This document shows positions 1 to 24,059 of a stretch of DNA of 25,902 nucleotides, piece after piece. A program made the translations under genes and the position numbers. Under the pieces are notes generated by a model. The model ran no database searches. It saw only the letters and a program-made list of their open reading frames with translations, and was not told the DNA's origin. This DNA is from Paulinella micropora (lineage: Eukaryota > Cercozoa > Imbricatea > Euglyphida): positions 270,390 through 296,291 of the forward strand of contig BJOX01000105.1 in assembly GCA_009731375.1 (NCBI GenBank). Direction: 5' to 3'. Within the stretch, counting starts at the first letter, position 1; each line of letters opens with the position of its first letter.

Positions 1-11340
<11,340 letters not shown>

Positions 11341-11984
11341 GTGTGTGTGTGTATGTGTGTGTGTGTGTGTATGTGTGTATACAANNNNNNNNNNNNNNNN
11401 NNNNNNNNNNNNNNNNNNNNNNNNNNNNNNNNNNNNNNNNNNNNNNNNNNNNNNNNNNNNNNNNNNNNNNNNNNNNNNNNNNNNNNNNNNNNNNNNNNNN
11501 NNNNNNNNNNNNNNNNNNNNNNNNNNNNNNNNNNNNNNNNNNNNNNNNNNNNNNNNNNNNNNNNNNNNNNNNNNNNNNNNNNNNNNNNNNNNNNNNNNNN
11601 NNNNNNNNNNNNNNNNNNNNNNNNNNNNNNNNNNNNNNNNNNNNNNNNNNNNNNNNNNNNNNNNNNNNNNNNNNNNNNNNNNNNNNNNNNNNNNNNNNNN
11701 NNNNNNNNNNNNNNNNNNNNNNNNNNNNNNNNNNNNNNNNNNNNNNNNNNNNNNNNNNNNNNNNNNNNNNNNNNNNNNNNNNNNNNNNNNNNNNNNNNNN
11801 NNNNNNNNNNNNNNNNNNNNNNNNNNNNNNNNNNNNNNNNNNNNNNNNNNNNNNNNNNNNNNNNNNNNNNNNNNNNNNNNNNNNNNNNNNNNNNNNNNNN
11901 NNNNNNNNNNNNNNNNNNNNNNNNNNNNNNNNNNNNNNNNNNNNNNNNNNNNNNNNNNNNNNNNNNNNNNNNNNNNNNNNNNNN
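11341..11984. other. TG microsatellite and 600-N gap hiding the FAN1 3' end
   Basis: The donor CAG|GTGTGTGT starts a (TG)n run to 11384. N from 11385 to 11984 follows, and the exactly 600-base run may be an estimate. The last 30-40 residues of FAN1, the stop codon and the 3' UTR are expected here. Confidence 0.8.
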
Positions 11985-13405
11985 AAAGGGGGGGGGGGGG
12001 GGGGGCAGGGGGTTCAAATTTATTCAAACGCCAATATGAGTGGAGGCCTCAAGTGCAGGCTTCGACACTGTGTGACTTACGTCTGCTAATATTTGAATTT
12101 CCTAAGGGAATAATATTTGTTTGTCGTACGAGTGAAATTGAGCCGGGTAATGTTAATAATACTGTATGAGAAGGCGAACGTAAGTGGAAAAAAGTAAAGA
12201 AACATATAAGAACAGGAAAGGTTAATCTAGTCAAGGGTAATCTAATCAACCGTCGGACAACTGACCGTGGCTGTGTGTGCGAGAACTCAGTTGCGCATGA
12301 GTTCCAGCAAAAGATTTGTTGACAACAAACTGACCGTGCCAATAACACGTATATGACTCTGAGCCGCTGGAATCATAGTTAAAATCAGGATCTAAACTAA
12401 GATCTTCCATCTCACCACAGTACATCATCCTGATAAGTTAAAAAAAAAAAAAAAAAAAAACTTTCAAATATTAATATAAAAAAAAAAAAAAAAAAAAACC
12501 GTAGGCTGAGTTCCCCACCGTGACAGGCTCAGGCTACCGGGCCTATAGTTCCTTGCTGCCGCCAGTTCTCTTTCGATCAGTCCTTTGCATGACGATTAAG
12601 GTCCGACGGTCATGATTATTATTATTATTACTACTTGAAAATTAATCATCATAGTACTGATGAGATATTTCAATGATTCCGACCTGACGTTATAAAAAAG
12701 TTCAAGTATTAAAATAACAGTACATCAGGTAAATTTTCAACCGTAAAATTTATTTACTAAGTTATAATACTGAGCAATCTCAGGCTGCCACTGTTTTTGA
12801 TATTAATACTAGGTGACACAAAAAAATAGCCACACTGAGGTCAAATTCAATGCTGCCAGCTGAGACCGTGCCTAAGTCTTACAACTCAAGTTACTTTTTT
12901 ACCGTCCGCAATCACTTTTCAAAATTATTAATAGAAACCGTGCTGGCGCCCACTAGTAGCCTCCGGACGTTTCACGAGCGCAGACACTTGCTGCGTTCAA
13001 CTTGGTGCGCAGGGAAGCTGATACCGTTATTGATAAGGATATTAATATTACTGTAGACATTCAAGCCTGAGTGGCCGACCAACTTGAAACAGCCCAACTT
13101 TGTCCTCATCAAGTTTTTCTCGATCAATATGTGAGATACGAACATGCAGAGCACACCGTTATGAAGCTCTCGTCCTAAGCTTTCAAATGCTGGCTTCAGC
13201 ACAGTCGTATCACTTCGATTGATAGAGAACGAGGAGATCAAAGTTGGATAGTTTGACACTGAATGTCCTCAGTAATACTTGCCTTGGGCGCAACTGCAAT
13301 CCGGCACCGCAGCAACAACGACGACGACGACAATATTACGACAATATTTAATATTATTAATCACGTGGTTACATTGGTGTGTGTTTCTTGTAAGATTGTT
13401 CTAAA
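11985..13405. other. AT-rich non-coding stretch after the gap
   Basis: Begins with a run of about 18 G (11988-12005). After that there is no tetranucleotide array; base composition and texture differ from the FAN1 region. There are two A runs of about 20 (12440-12460 and 12478-12498) and scattered TTAATATTA motifs. Short frames such as 12850-13056 show no family and no splice-linked partner. I see no gene. Confidence 0.6.
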
Positions 13406-13416
13406 AGCATGGGGCG

Positions 13417-13421
<5 letters not shown>

Positions 13422-13463
<42 letters not shown>

Positions 13464-13548
13464 ATGTTCGCCTACTTATTAATACATGCTTCCATTTCAG
13501 CTCAACAAAAAGCAAGCGTTCTTCAATGATTAAAAGTCGTTTAGTGGA

Positions 13549-13595
<47 letters not shown>

Positions 13596-13640
13596 TAGTT
13601 GTCTGAACGACACTCTATTGCTGTGTTGATGCGTCCAGGT

Positions 13641-13697
<57 letters not shown>

Positions 13698-13743
13698 TAA
13701 TTGTCTGAACGACACTCGATTGCTGTGTTGACGCGTCCAGGTC
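13422..13743. repeat. Three (GA)n tracts with a duplicated 50-bp spacer
   Basis: (GA)n at 13422-13461, 13553-13590 and 13642-13693. The last two are each followed by the same unit, TTGTCTGAACGACACTC then ATTGCTGTGTTGA and GCGTCCAGGTC (13598-13641 and 13701-13743). The copies differ at three positions. Confidence 0.9.
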
Positions 13744-13755
13744 TCCAGCAGAAGG

Positions 13756-13908
13756 AAAGAAGAAGAAGAAGAAGAAGAAGAAGAAGAAGAAGAAGAAGAA
13801 GAGAAGAAGAAGAAGAAGAAGAAGAAGAAGAAGCAGAAGAAGAAGAAGAAGAAGAAGAAGAAGAAGAAGAAGAAGAAGAAGAAGAAGAAGAAGAAGAAGA
13901 AGAAGAAC
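13756..13908. repeat. (GAA)n array
   Basis: About 50 GAA units with two phase breaks and a single GCA variant. The Glu/Arg frames over it are repeat translations. Confidence 0.95.
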
Positions 13909-13979
13909 TGAGAGATTTGGGTGTTATTTCAGAGGAGTCAAAAGAGTCCTAACCATGCCCCGATGACAGCTACCAAATG

Positions 13980-14157
13980 AGAGAGAGAGAGAAAAAATAT
14001 GTATACATACATACATACATACATATATATACATTTTTATATAATATATATATATATACATACATATATATACATATGTATACATACATGCATACATACA
14101 TACATACATACATATATATATATGTATAATATATATATATATACATATATATATATA

Positions 14158-14198
<41 letters not shown>

Positions 14199-14835
14199 AG
14201 TGTGAGTGTGTGTGTGTGTGTGTGTATGTGTGTGTGTGTGTGTGTGTCTGTGTGTCTGTGTACTACATGTATGCATGTATGTATGCATGCACACATGTAT
14301 GTATGTATGTATGTATGTATGTATGTATGTATTTATGTATTTATGTATGTAATACATACATACCTACACATACATACATACACACATACATGCATGCATA
14401 CATACATACATGCATGCATGCATACATACATACATACATACATACATACATACATACATACATAATATATGCATACATACATACATACATACATACATAC
14501 ACACATACATACATACGTTTGTATGTATGTATGTATGTATGTATGTATGTACATATGTATGTATGAATATATACATACACACATACACAGATACATGCAT
14601 GCATACATATATATATGCATACATACATTCATACATACATACACGTACATACATACATACACATGTACATATGTATGTATGTATGTGTGTGTATGTATGT
14701 ATGTGTGTATGTGTGTATGTATGTATGTATGTATGTATGTGTGTGTGTGTATATATGTATGCGTGTATATACATGTATGTAACGTATGTAACATATGTAC
14801 CGTATGTAATGTATTTCATGCATGTAATGTAGGCA

Positions 14836-14836
<1 letters not shown>
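13980..14836. repeat. Mixed GA, CATA, TA, TG and TGTA array
   Basis: Consecutive blocks: GA (13980-13992), CATA (14000-14030), TA-rich (14031-14174), TG (14175-14260), TGTA (14265-14350), CATA (14351-14515), TGTA and TG mixtures to 14836. TGTA and CATA are reverse complements, so neighbouring blocks could pair as long hairpins. Confidence 0.95.

Positions 14837-14899
<63 letters not shown>
14837..14899. repeat. Poly-G run of about 63 before a 10-N gap
   Basis: Uninterrupted G. It is either a true homopolymer able to form G-quadruplexes or a sequencing/assembly artefact, as it abuts N 14900-14909 and a similar run lies at the edge of the 600-N gap. Confidence 0.85.
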
Positions 14900-14909
14900 N
14901 NNNNNNNNN

Positions 14910-15080
14910 TATGTATATATATGTATATATTAATACATATATACATATATATATATACATAAATACATATATATATACTTTTTATATATGTATATATAAT
15001 GTATATATGTATATGTATATATATGTAATATATGTATATGCACATATATATATAACATACACTATATATGTATATATTCA
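14910..15080. repeat. TATA/TGTATA-rich low-complexity DNA
   Basis: Alternating TA with TG and CA steps following the N run; no gene. Confidence 0.9.
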
Positions 15081-15180
15081 TTTATGAAAAATGTGGAACA
15101 TGAACACAGAAAAAAACTTTTTTTTTTTTGATTTCATTTTTTTTTTTTTTTTTACATTTTATGACGATTTCGAAAACAAA

Positions 15181-15364
15181 CTAAGCTTTATTGATTCTGC
15201 AAACTAGCAATACGAAGAAGGATTTTTTTTGATAAAATGACAACACAATAATCAAATTTATTTATGTTTTTGAGTATCAAAAACATGTTTTTGTTGTCAT
15301 TTTATCAATGATAAAATGAAATACTTCTTCGTATTGCTAGTTTGCAAAAATCAATAAACCTTAA
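15181..15364. mobile_element. Foldback, MITE-like inverted repeat 1
   Basis: The left arm 15181-15220 contains GCAAACTAGCAATACGAAGA, and its complement is in the right arm 15324-15364. A second nested pair (15231-15245 and 15292-15306, GATAAAATGACAACA) sits inside. The whole 184 bp can fold as a long hairpin with a loop of about 45. T-rich tracts lie to the left and an AT array to the right. No transposase. A MITE remnant is the simplest reading. Confidence 0.7.
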
Positions 15365-15366
15365 TT

Positions 15367-15572
<206 letters not shown>

Positions 15573-15767
15573 ATATTGAGAGAAAGATAGATGTTTGTAA
15601 GCATATTATACTGTTATGTTGTTTTATCTGCATGTTAAACTTTCATGTTTGATGTATGCATGGATACATTTTGCAAGGTACACTGCCCAAATCATGTACA
15701 TTTTGTAAATTTTTCGGGCGGAAGGCGTCTCCAGTCTCCTATCTGTCTGTAACAATCTTGTAACTAC

Positions 15768-15994
15768 TCAAAGGAAACACTGGCAGCTAGCATACCTATG
15801 ACACTCTAACCTGATCCCTCTCCACTGATCTCCTCCGTTGAAAGTGACACGACCTGAAACAAAAATGCAGAATAAGAAATGAAAAATATCAAAACAGCCC
15901 TTACCTGGTAACTCGACCAATTTGCCTTCACATCCTGGGTATGGACAAGCATTGCCTTCTTCAAACGATTCAGTTCCCTCTTTCCAGCCCATTC
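15768..15994 (-). CDS. Candidate small Cys-rich coding fragment with a 51-bp intron
   Basis: On the minus strand, after a possible acceptor TTTGTTAG at 15995, the frame reads MGWKEGTESFEEGNACPYPG and continues with GKLVEL to a donor CCAG|GTAAGG (intron 15854-15904). A clean acceptor TTTTTGTTTCAG follows, and exon two encodes WRGIRLECHRYASCQC before a stop at 15768. Pairs of Cys (C-x4-C, then C-x5-C-x-C) could form a zinc ribbon. The intron is a multiple of three and has no stop, so splicing is not required by frame. No family is recognised and no further exon is linked. It may be an old transposon or gene fragment. Confidence 0.25.
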
Positions 15995-18140
15995 CTAACA
16001 AAGAACAGTAATTTGCATTCCCCCCATCCAACACACTAAATCTACGGCAGCCTCAGACTGGATTTCTGTGGTCTCTGGTTTGAATTCTGGGGAATCGGGG
16101 TATCTTCCGGCCTGACGAAAAAAGTTTTATCTGTTAGACTGTGCAAATGGGAATTTGACTGTGCAAATTTTTGCAACAGATTGCGAAAAGGTTCCATGGG
16201 CCTTCGGGACGAAGGACTCATCCATAGACGTCGTTGGATCAAGAGCAAGTATGTAGTAGCACAGTGCCAACACTCCTGGAGACGGTCGTCCATATGTCTT
16301 AGCTCAAGGGGACTTTTGAGGTGCTATCTCTGTGGTGCCACGACTGACTGGCGTCGTCCCAGCTAGCCCTACGCCAACTTATATTAACTTCTCTTGATCA
16401 CCTCGTACACTTCAGACAATGTACCAGCACATTTTTCAACCCAGGGCGCCATTCTGCAGCAAATATTAAGGTCTAAGCTCAGCTCGGCGACTGTGAGATG
16501 CGAGCAGCTATGGAGAGAACTACGTGACAAGGCTTTTTTATGACCACTTCATTACTGCGAAGATAGCACATTACAGAGGCGATTTCACGAGGAAGCGTCT
16601 CTCGAAGCAGATATCTCATCCAAGACGGTAAAGGAGGCATACGTGTCGATGCCTTGGAAGGCCTTCAAATTTTGGATATCACACTGCAGCTAGCCAATGC
16701 ACGTGGAATGCCCTCATGACCCAGGCTCTGATGATATTTTTACGCAAATGAACAACGAGTGCGTAGACAGGTTGCATTTGCAGTCTCATGGAGGTTGCGT
16801 AATCAGCATTTCGAACCACATGGCGTCTTCGCCTCAAAACCAAATGAATTTTTATCTTTTCCTCTTAGACAGTTTTCCTCCATCAACACTGTTTGATCGA
16901 TGATGTCAAAGCACCATGTCTTTAGCACCAGCAAAGTTGATAGGCCATGCCGACGCACAGGACTATAGCGTTTTGGACTTTTGTTTTGGTCGAAACAAGG
17001 TTGATTTTTGTCTTTCTCCACTTCATTTTCACTTTACTACTTGAATAAAGTTCTGAGTTTTGTCCAAACGTTTGTTATAACGTCGGAAGATTTGCCTTTA
17101 ATTGAGGTGACCAGTCGTTTGATATACTGAATGTCGGTTGTAACTCACACTTCATGAAGCGCCTCATGACATCCGTAGAGTCATTACTTATCAATTATGG
17201 TCCGGGGGCCGGCCAGTCATGTTACGTGGCGCGTCCCTTCGGCGCTTTTCCTATTAAAGCTTAGATACCAGACAGTGAGTATTGTGGTTGTTCCATATTA
17301 TTAATATTACTGATTAATAAATTAATATTAATAGTCTAACAAATCACTCTCAAGTTTATTGAAAGTTAAATATTAATAACTTCAGCAGTCCGCAATCATA
17401 TTATTGAGAAACCAGTTACCACTCAGGCCGCTGTAACAGCCTCATTATCATGAATTCGATTAATAATTATTCATTAATAATTTAAACACTTGAAAGGCAA
17501 ACAGTTACCAGCTTTTTTAGGACTTTAGCAATCATTTTATTAATACCGGTATTTGCGGCGTATCATTTGAGTCAATGCAGTGCCACCGCCGGCCGCCGCC
17601 GACACTCGACAGCAGCTCACTGAAGTTTGAATAATCTTACCTTTTTAGTACGGCCGCAATTGCGTTTCTGCCATCGCTTGCTTTTCCTTGTGACTCACGG
17701 TCAAATCGGCCGAGGCTCTGGGACAGAAGACTCCCGACATTCTCGTTTCCGAGTCTCAGCTATTCAGTCATAGTATTGCCAGCGGCTTTTATGATTAAAA
17801 TTATTCGTAACACGGTTCAACGGGGCGTTGAAGGCGTAGGAGTGAGTGGGAAGACAGAGTAACTTATGATGACACAATGATGAGCAGGAAAGTTATCAAT
17901 ATATTAATAAATTTTAAACTTAGCAGACTCTACACAGAGTCAAAACGTAGGATCATTACTACACAATGAAGAAATAAAAAATGCGGGCGCCGGGGGCCTT
18001 TTATTGTACTGACCGTCGGGGCCCCTAGTACTCAGTTGCCACGGTTCTTCAACTTTCAAGTTTTGACTCAACTTCCGTTGCCAGTGTTAACTACTAGTAG
18101 TTTATTACACATCAGCTTAACTGGCATAATTAAAATTCTA
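15995..18140. other. AT-rich unique DNA without a recognisable gene
   Basis: About 2.1 kb of non-repetitive sequence with short open frames on both strands (for example 16181-16366 plus and 16042-16293 minus). None resembles a known protein or joins across splice sites. Palindromic TTAATATTAATA motifs (17295-17335, 17455-17480) and scattered GCCGGCC-type sites occur. It may contain decayed transposons or untranslated gene sequence. Confidence 0.5.
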
Positions 18141-18146
18141 AGTGAG

Positions 18147-18152
18147 TAAGAA

Positions 18153-18192
<40 letters not shown>

Positions 18193-18244
18193 TTAATATT
18201 AATAATAATAAATAAATAAATAAATTAGTAAATAAATAAATAAA

Positions 18245-18289
<45 letters not shown>
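18147..18289. repeat. (AAT)n and (AAAT)n arrays
   Basis: AAT units (18147-18210) followed by AAAT units (18207-18289). Confidence 0.95.
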
Positions 18290-18290
<1 letters not shown>

Positions 18291-18778
18291 AGATTGAAAT
18301 TAAATAATAAAGATGATAAAAAAATAACAGTGCGTAAAACACTCAGGTCACTCAGCTGACAGCCAGGCAGTGAGGCTGCGGCTCGGAAGTCAGTGCGTGC
18401 CGTGGCGTACGGCCCGGCCGGATGACAGGAAAGGGCCCCCGAAGGTAAGTAAGTCGAACGTAGTAAAAGCCAGGCGGTAAAAACAGTTGAAGACTTGGGG
18501 AACTCGGGGGAGAACAAAGATGCAGGTGACTAGGCCTCAGTCAGAGGAAACACTGACTGAGAAACTTGACCTCACCGGCAGACGGCCGCACCGTCACGCC
18601 GCCACAAGTTGTTTTTTAAACATACACAAAATACTTGCTACTCGCAGCCTGGAATGAGTAGGCATAACGAACTGATAGTTGAAAATAAAAAATAAAAAAT
18701 GACCTTAAACTGTGACTGCTTTTTTTCTTTTTACGCTTCACCTCTTAATTAACTCTCAGCTTTCTAAGTCTCAGTAAG
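18290..18778. other. Unique AT-rich sequence, no gene seen
   Basis: Moderately GC-rich around 18340-18620 (GGCCGG, GCCGCAC), otherwise A/T-rich. The minus frame over 18068-18517 is mostly translation of the AAT arrays. Confidence 0.5.
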
Positions 18779-19033
18779 ATGGAAAAAATTGTTAGAAAAA
18801 ATAAAATCCGGGAGTGGAAAAAATAAAGTCCGACTTGCTTGAAGACTAAAGAAAACGTAAGAACTCGGTCGGAATTCAAGGCTGCTGCTTAACTAATAAG
18901 TACATAATTGTATTGAATCAAGCAACAGCCTTGATTTCCGGCCGAGTTCTTACGTTTTCTCTAGTCTTAAGCAAGTCGGGACTTTTTTTTCCCCCACTCC
19001 TGGATGTTATTTTTTCTGACTTTGTTTTTCCAT
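18779..19033. mobile_element. Foldback, MITE-like inverted repeat 2
   Basis: Arms of about 112 bp (18779-18890 and 18920-19033) are reverse complements with about 85-90% identity by eye; both contain the stretch AAAACGTAAGAACTCGG. The loop is about 30 bp. Termini read ATGGAAAAA and TTTTTCCAT. AGTAA occurs just outside both ends (18773-18777 and 19035-19039), one or two bases off the termini, and could be a target-site duplication. There is no coding capacity, so it would be a non-autonomous DNA element. Confidence 0.8.
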
Positions 19034-19450
19034 TAGTAATAATTGAATAATCTCACTTGCCGTAAGATTTAGAAGGGAAGTGGTAACCAGATGACTCGTA
19101 GAGCCAGCTGAGAACAAGGAAGGGAACAAAATGAAGAAAGGAGAAGGTCTGGTCATGTCTTCATCGTGGGACTTCAGACTCAAACCAGGCGTATCTAGGG
19201 ATGCCGCATGTGTTACAAGGGACGTTCAAGTAAGCGGATCTTTTATCTCAATTTTGATCTCGACTTTCTCTGCAAACAATAGTAGGACGGTTATGCTATG
19301 ATGACTCAAAGTGCAGAGTTCGAAAGCTCAGCGCAAGAGCTTCCAAATTATATACTCGGAATGTTCACAAATCGTGAAAAAATGACCGAGAACGGTATGA
19401 TAAAAAATCAATCATTTTCTCACTTGAAATTCCAGTAATAGAAAAAGGTC
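19034..19450. other. Unique DNA without a recognisable gene
   Basis: No repeat structure and no frame of note on either strand. Confidence 0.5.
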
Positions 19451-19451
19451 C

Positions 19452-19605
19452 GATGGGCTCAGGCGCGTTCTACACGGCGCACCACCCAGAATTCCGGGTT
19501 TCTGGGGCCACTTTCTGGGTTTGCTTCCTGAAAAACCTGACCTGTGGTGCCACTTTCACACCCAGAACCCGGAAATGTGGGTGGTGTAGAAGGGACCTCA
19601 GAGCC
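19452..19605. repeat. Imperfect foldback 3
   Basis: The left part, GCTCAGGCGCGTTCTACAC followed by CACCACCCAGA and CCGGGTTTCTGGG, is the approximate reverse complement of the right part, CCCAGAACCCGGAAATG followed by GGTGGTGTAGAAGGGACC. The arms are interrupted by indels. It resembles a degenerate MITE. Confidence 0.55.
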
Positions 19606-19734
19606 GGAGGTTGGGCATTTCCCGTGTCATGACGTTGAAAGAGTCAGTACGGTAGAGGCTGGGGGGAGAGGGAGGCAGGCCCTGAATACATCAATACATA
19701 GAAAACACAAATACTACCTACATTCATGCATGCA

Positions 19735-19858
19735 CTACATGACATGACATGACATGACATGGCAGTACGTTACATTGCATGACCTGACATTGCATAACAC
19801 TACATGGCACTGACATGACATGACATTACATGACATTACATTACATTACATTACATTA
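19735..19858. repeat. (ACATG)n / (ACATT)n pentanucleotide repeat
   Basis: Irregular five-base units ACATG, later ACATT, with interruptions. Confidence 0.9.
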
Positions 19859-19865
19859 GTCAGAC

Positions 19866-20202
19866 ATACGACATACGTCAACACCGGCGTCCGAGCGACG
19901 AGGAAAGAGTACATGAGTAAGACCGACACGACATGAGTAAGACCGATATTACATGACACACACACACACATACATACATACATACATACATACATACATA
20001 CACATACCATACATACCATACATACCATACATACATACATACATACATACATACATACATACATACATACATACCATACATACCATACATGCATACATAC
20101 ATACCATCATACCATACATACCATACATACATACGCACATGCATACATACATACATATGATACGACATACATGAATACCGGCGTACGAGCGACGAGGAAA
20201 GC
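19866..20202. repeat. CATA array flanked by 40-bp direct repeats
   Basis: Two direct copies of ACGACATAC-T-AA-ACCGGCG followed by CGAGCGACGAGGAAAG (19866-19906 and 20162-20202) flank an array of CATA and CATACC units (19965-20155). GACATGAGTAAGACCGA also occurs twice at 19912-19946. Confidence 0.8.
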
Positions 20203-20228
20203 TGCGTGGAAACCTGAGTTCGCAAAGC

Positions 20229-20612
20229 AGATGAGATGTCGCAAAGGAATGTAGTCCTTGCAAAGGAACGCAGTTTCACATCAAACAATAATTTGTGTAC
20301 TGTGCATGTGTCCGGGATGGGAATCACGGGTAGACTGTGTTCTGGAAAAAGAAGAGGAGGAAGGACGTTGAAGAAAAAGGCAATCTAGGAATGGAGAGTG
20401 GGAGGATAAGGAAGAAGAGAAAGAAAAGGAAGCCGTTAGTCCAAGTGTTTTGAGCACCGTAAGCTTGCGCAAGCTACAATGATGACATTGTATGAGGCCT
20501 AAACCCCCGCAGGGACCTAGCCCGGGCTATGCAACACTGGACGGCTATGATGGAATGCAGTCACCAATACGGACTAGAGGAAGATTAGTCCAATTTTTGA
20601 CTGCACAGGAGC

Positions 20613-20616
<4 letters not shown>
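20229..20616. repeat. 388-bp dispersed repeat family 1, copy B
   Basis: Same orientation as 4905-5292, offset by 15324 bases, with no mismatch found by eye. It runs directly into (GATA)n at its right end, while copy A has a few extra bases (AATGGCAA) there. Confidence 0.88.
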
Positions 20617-22633
<2,017 letters not shown>

Positions 22634-22662
22634 GATAGATAGATAGATAGATATATAGACAT

Positions 22663-22698
<36 letters not shown>

Positions 22699-22755
22699 GT
22701 AGATAGGTAGATAGGTAGATAGGTAAGGTAGGTAGGTAGGTAGGTAGGTAGGTAC

Positions 22756-22823
<68 letters not shown>

Positions 22824-22872
22824 GTAGGTAGGTAGGTAGGTAGGTAGGTAGGTAGGTAGGTAGGTAGGTAGG

Positions 22873-22939
<67 letters not shown>

Positions 22940-22984
22940 GTAGGTAGATACGTAGATAGGTAGATAGATAGGTAGGTAGATAGG

Positions 22985-23038
<54 letters not shown>

Positions 23039-23043
23039 TATAG

Positions 23044-23074
<31 letters not shown>

Positions 23075-23105
23075 GATAGACAGCAACATAGATAGACACA
23101 TACAA
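22634..23105. repeat. (GATA)n with (GGTA)n blocks
   Basis: Continuation of the tetranucleotide family, with GGTA blocks at 22720-22754, 22823-22873 and 22938-22990. Confidence 0.95.
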
Positions 23106-23130
23106 AAATAGACAGACAGATAGATAGATA

Positions 23131-23545
23131 GCTGACCAGGAGGGGCCCACACGGCGCGGTCAACGGCAAGTGGGTCGATAGAAAAGATGAGCAGACAGAT
23201 AAATAGGTAGACATAAAGATAGGTAGGTGGAAAGACACTTAGCTAGCTAACCAGGAGGGCCTAGTGGGTCGATAGAATAGATGAACAGACAGATGAATAG
23301 ATAGACATACAGATAGATAGATAGAAAGACATATAGCTAGCTAACCAGGAGGGGCTAGTGGGTCGATATAATAGATGAACAGACAGATAAATAGGTAGAT
23401 ATAAGGATAGGTAGGTGGAAAGGCGTGTAGCTAGCTAACCAGGAGGGGCTAGTGGGTCGATAGAATAGATGAACAGACAGATAAATGGGTAGACATAAGG
23501 ATAGGTAGGTGGAAAGACATTTAGCTAGCTAACCAGGAGGGGCCG
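23131..23545. repeat. 94-bp tandem repeat
   Basis: The motif AGCTAGCTAACCAGGAGGGG and the following GTGGGTCGATAGAATAGATG recur with starts of CCAGGAGG at 23134, 23251, 23345, 23439 and 23533. The last three intervals are exactly 94 bp. The first is 117 because it carries an extra stretch, CCCACACGGCGCGGTCAACG, that is also seen (diverged) after the last copy at 23544-23567. Confidence 0.88.
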
Positions 23546-23880
23546 ACACTGCGCGATCTACGGCGGGTGGCGAAGCGAAGTTGCGGATGGGCTGACGAAC
23601 AAGCGCGCGGGATAACACACCAGGCCCAGTGGAGACCGCGGAGATGGAGTTGCGGTGGGCTGAGGAACCGGTGCGGGGAACGGCGGAGGAGAGGGAGGAA
23701 AGGGGAGACGTGGCGAGGGGGGGGAAAGGAGAGGAAGAAGAGGAGAGTGCTGCTGTTGTGGAGGAGGAGGAGGAGGAGGAGGAGGAAGAAGAAGAAGAAG
23801 AAGAAGAAGAAGAAGAAGAAGAAGAAGAAGAAGAAGAAGAAGAAGAAGGTGGAGGAGGAGGATGTTGCAAAGCAGAACGT
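23546..23880 (-). CDS. GC-rich exon-like island (strand uncertain)
   Basis: About 220 bp of GC-rich non-repeat DNA next to a GAA/GAG tract, unlike everything around it. On the minus strand it reads poly-Ser then ordinary-looking sequence ending VRQPIRNFASPPAVDRAVSA before a possible donor CTCCTG|GTTAGC. Ser tracts encoded by TCT/TCC in the FAN1 exons make this strand plausible. On the plus strand it reads a Glu-rich protein ending RRKFPLVGVWRCAK. No family is recognised on either strand and no linked exon was found. Confidence 0.3.
23761..23850. repeat. (GAG)n/(GAA)n tract
   Basis: Eight or so GAG units followed by about 20 GAA units, inside the exon-like island. Confidence 0.92.
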
Positions 23881-23913
23881 AGGAAATTTCCTTTGGTAGG
23901 CGTTTGGAGGTGT

Positions 23914-23980
23914 GCGAAGTGATTCTTTTCTTCTTTTTCCTAACGAGGAGGCAGTAGAAGTAGTAGTAAGTAGTAGTAGC

Positions 23981-24059
<79 letters not shown>

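Noticed and set aside
12850-13259. Overlapping short frames on both strands
   Set aside because: No domain, no conserved motif, no partner exon; treated as chance.
16042-16903. Short frames at 16042-16293 (minus), 16181-16366 (plus) and 16697-16903 (plus)
   Set aside because: Lengths expected by chance, no recognisable family, overlapping on opposite strands, no splice continuity.
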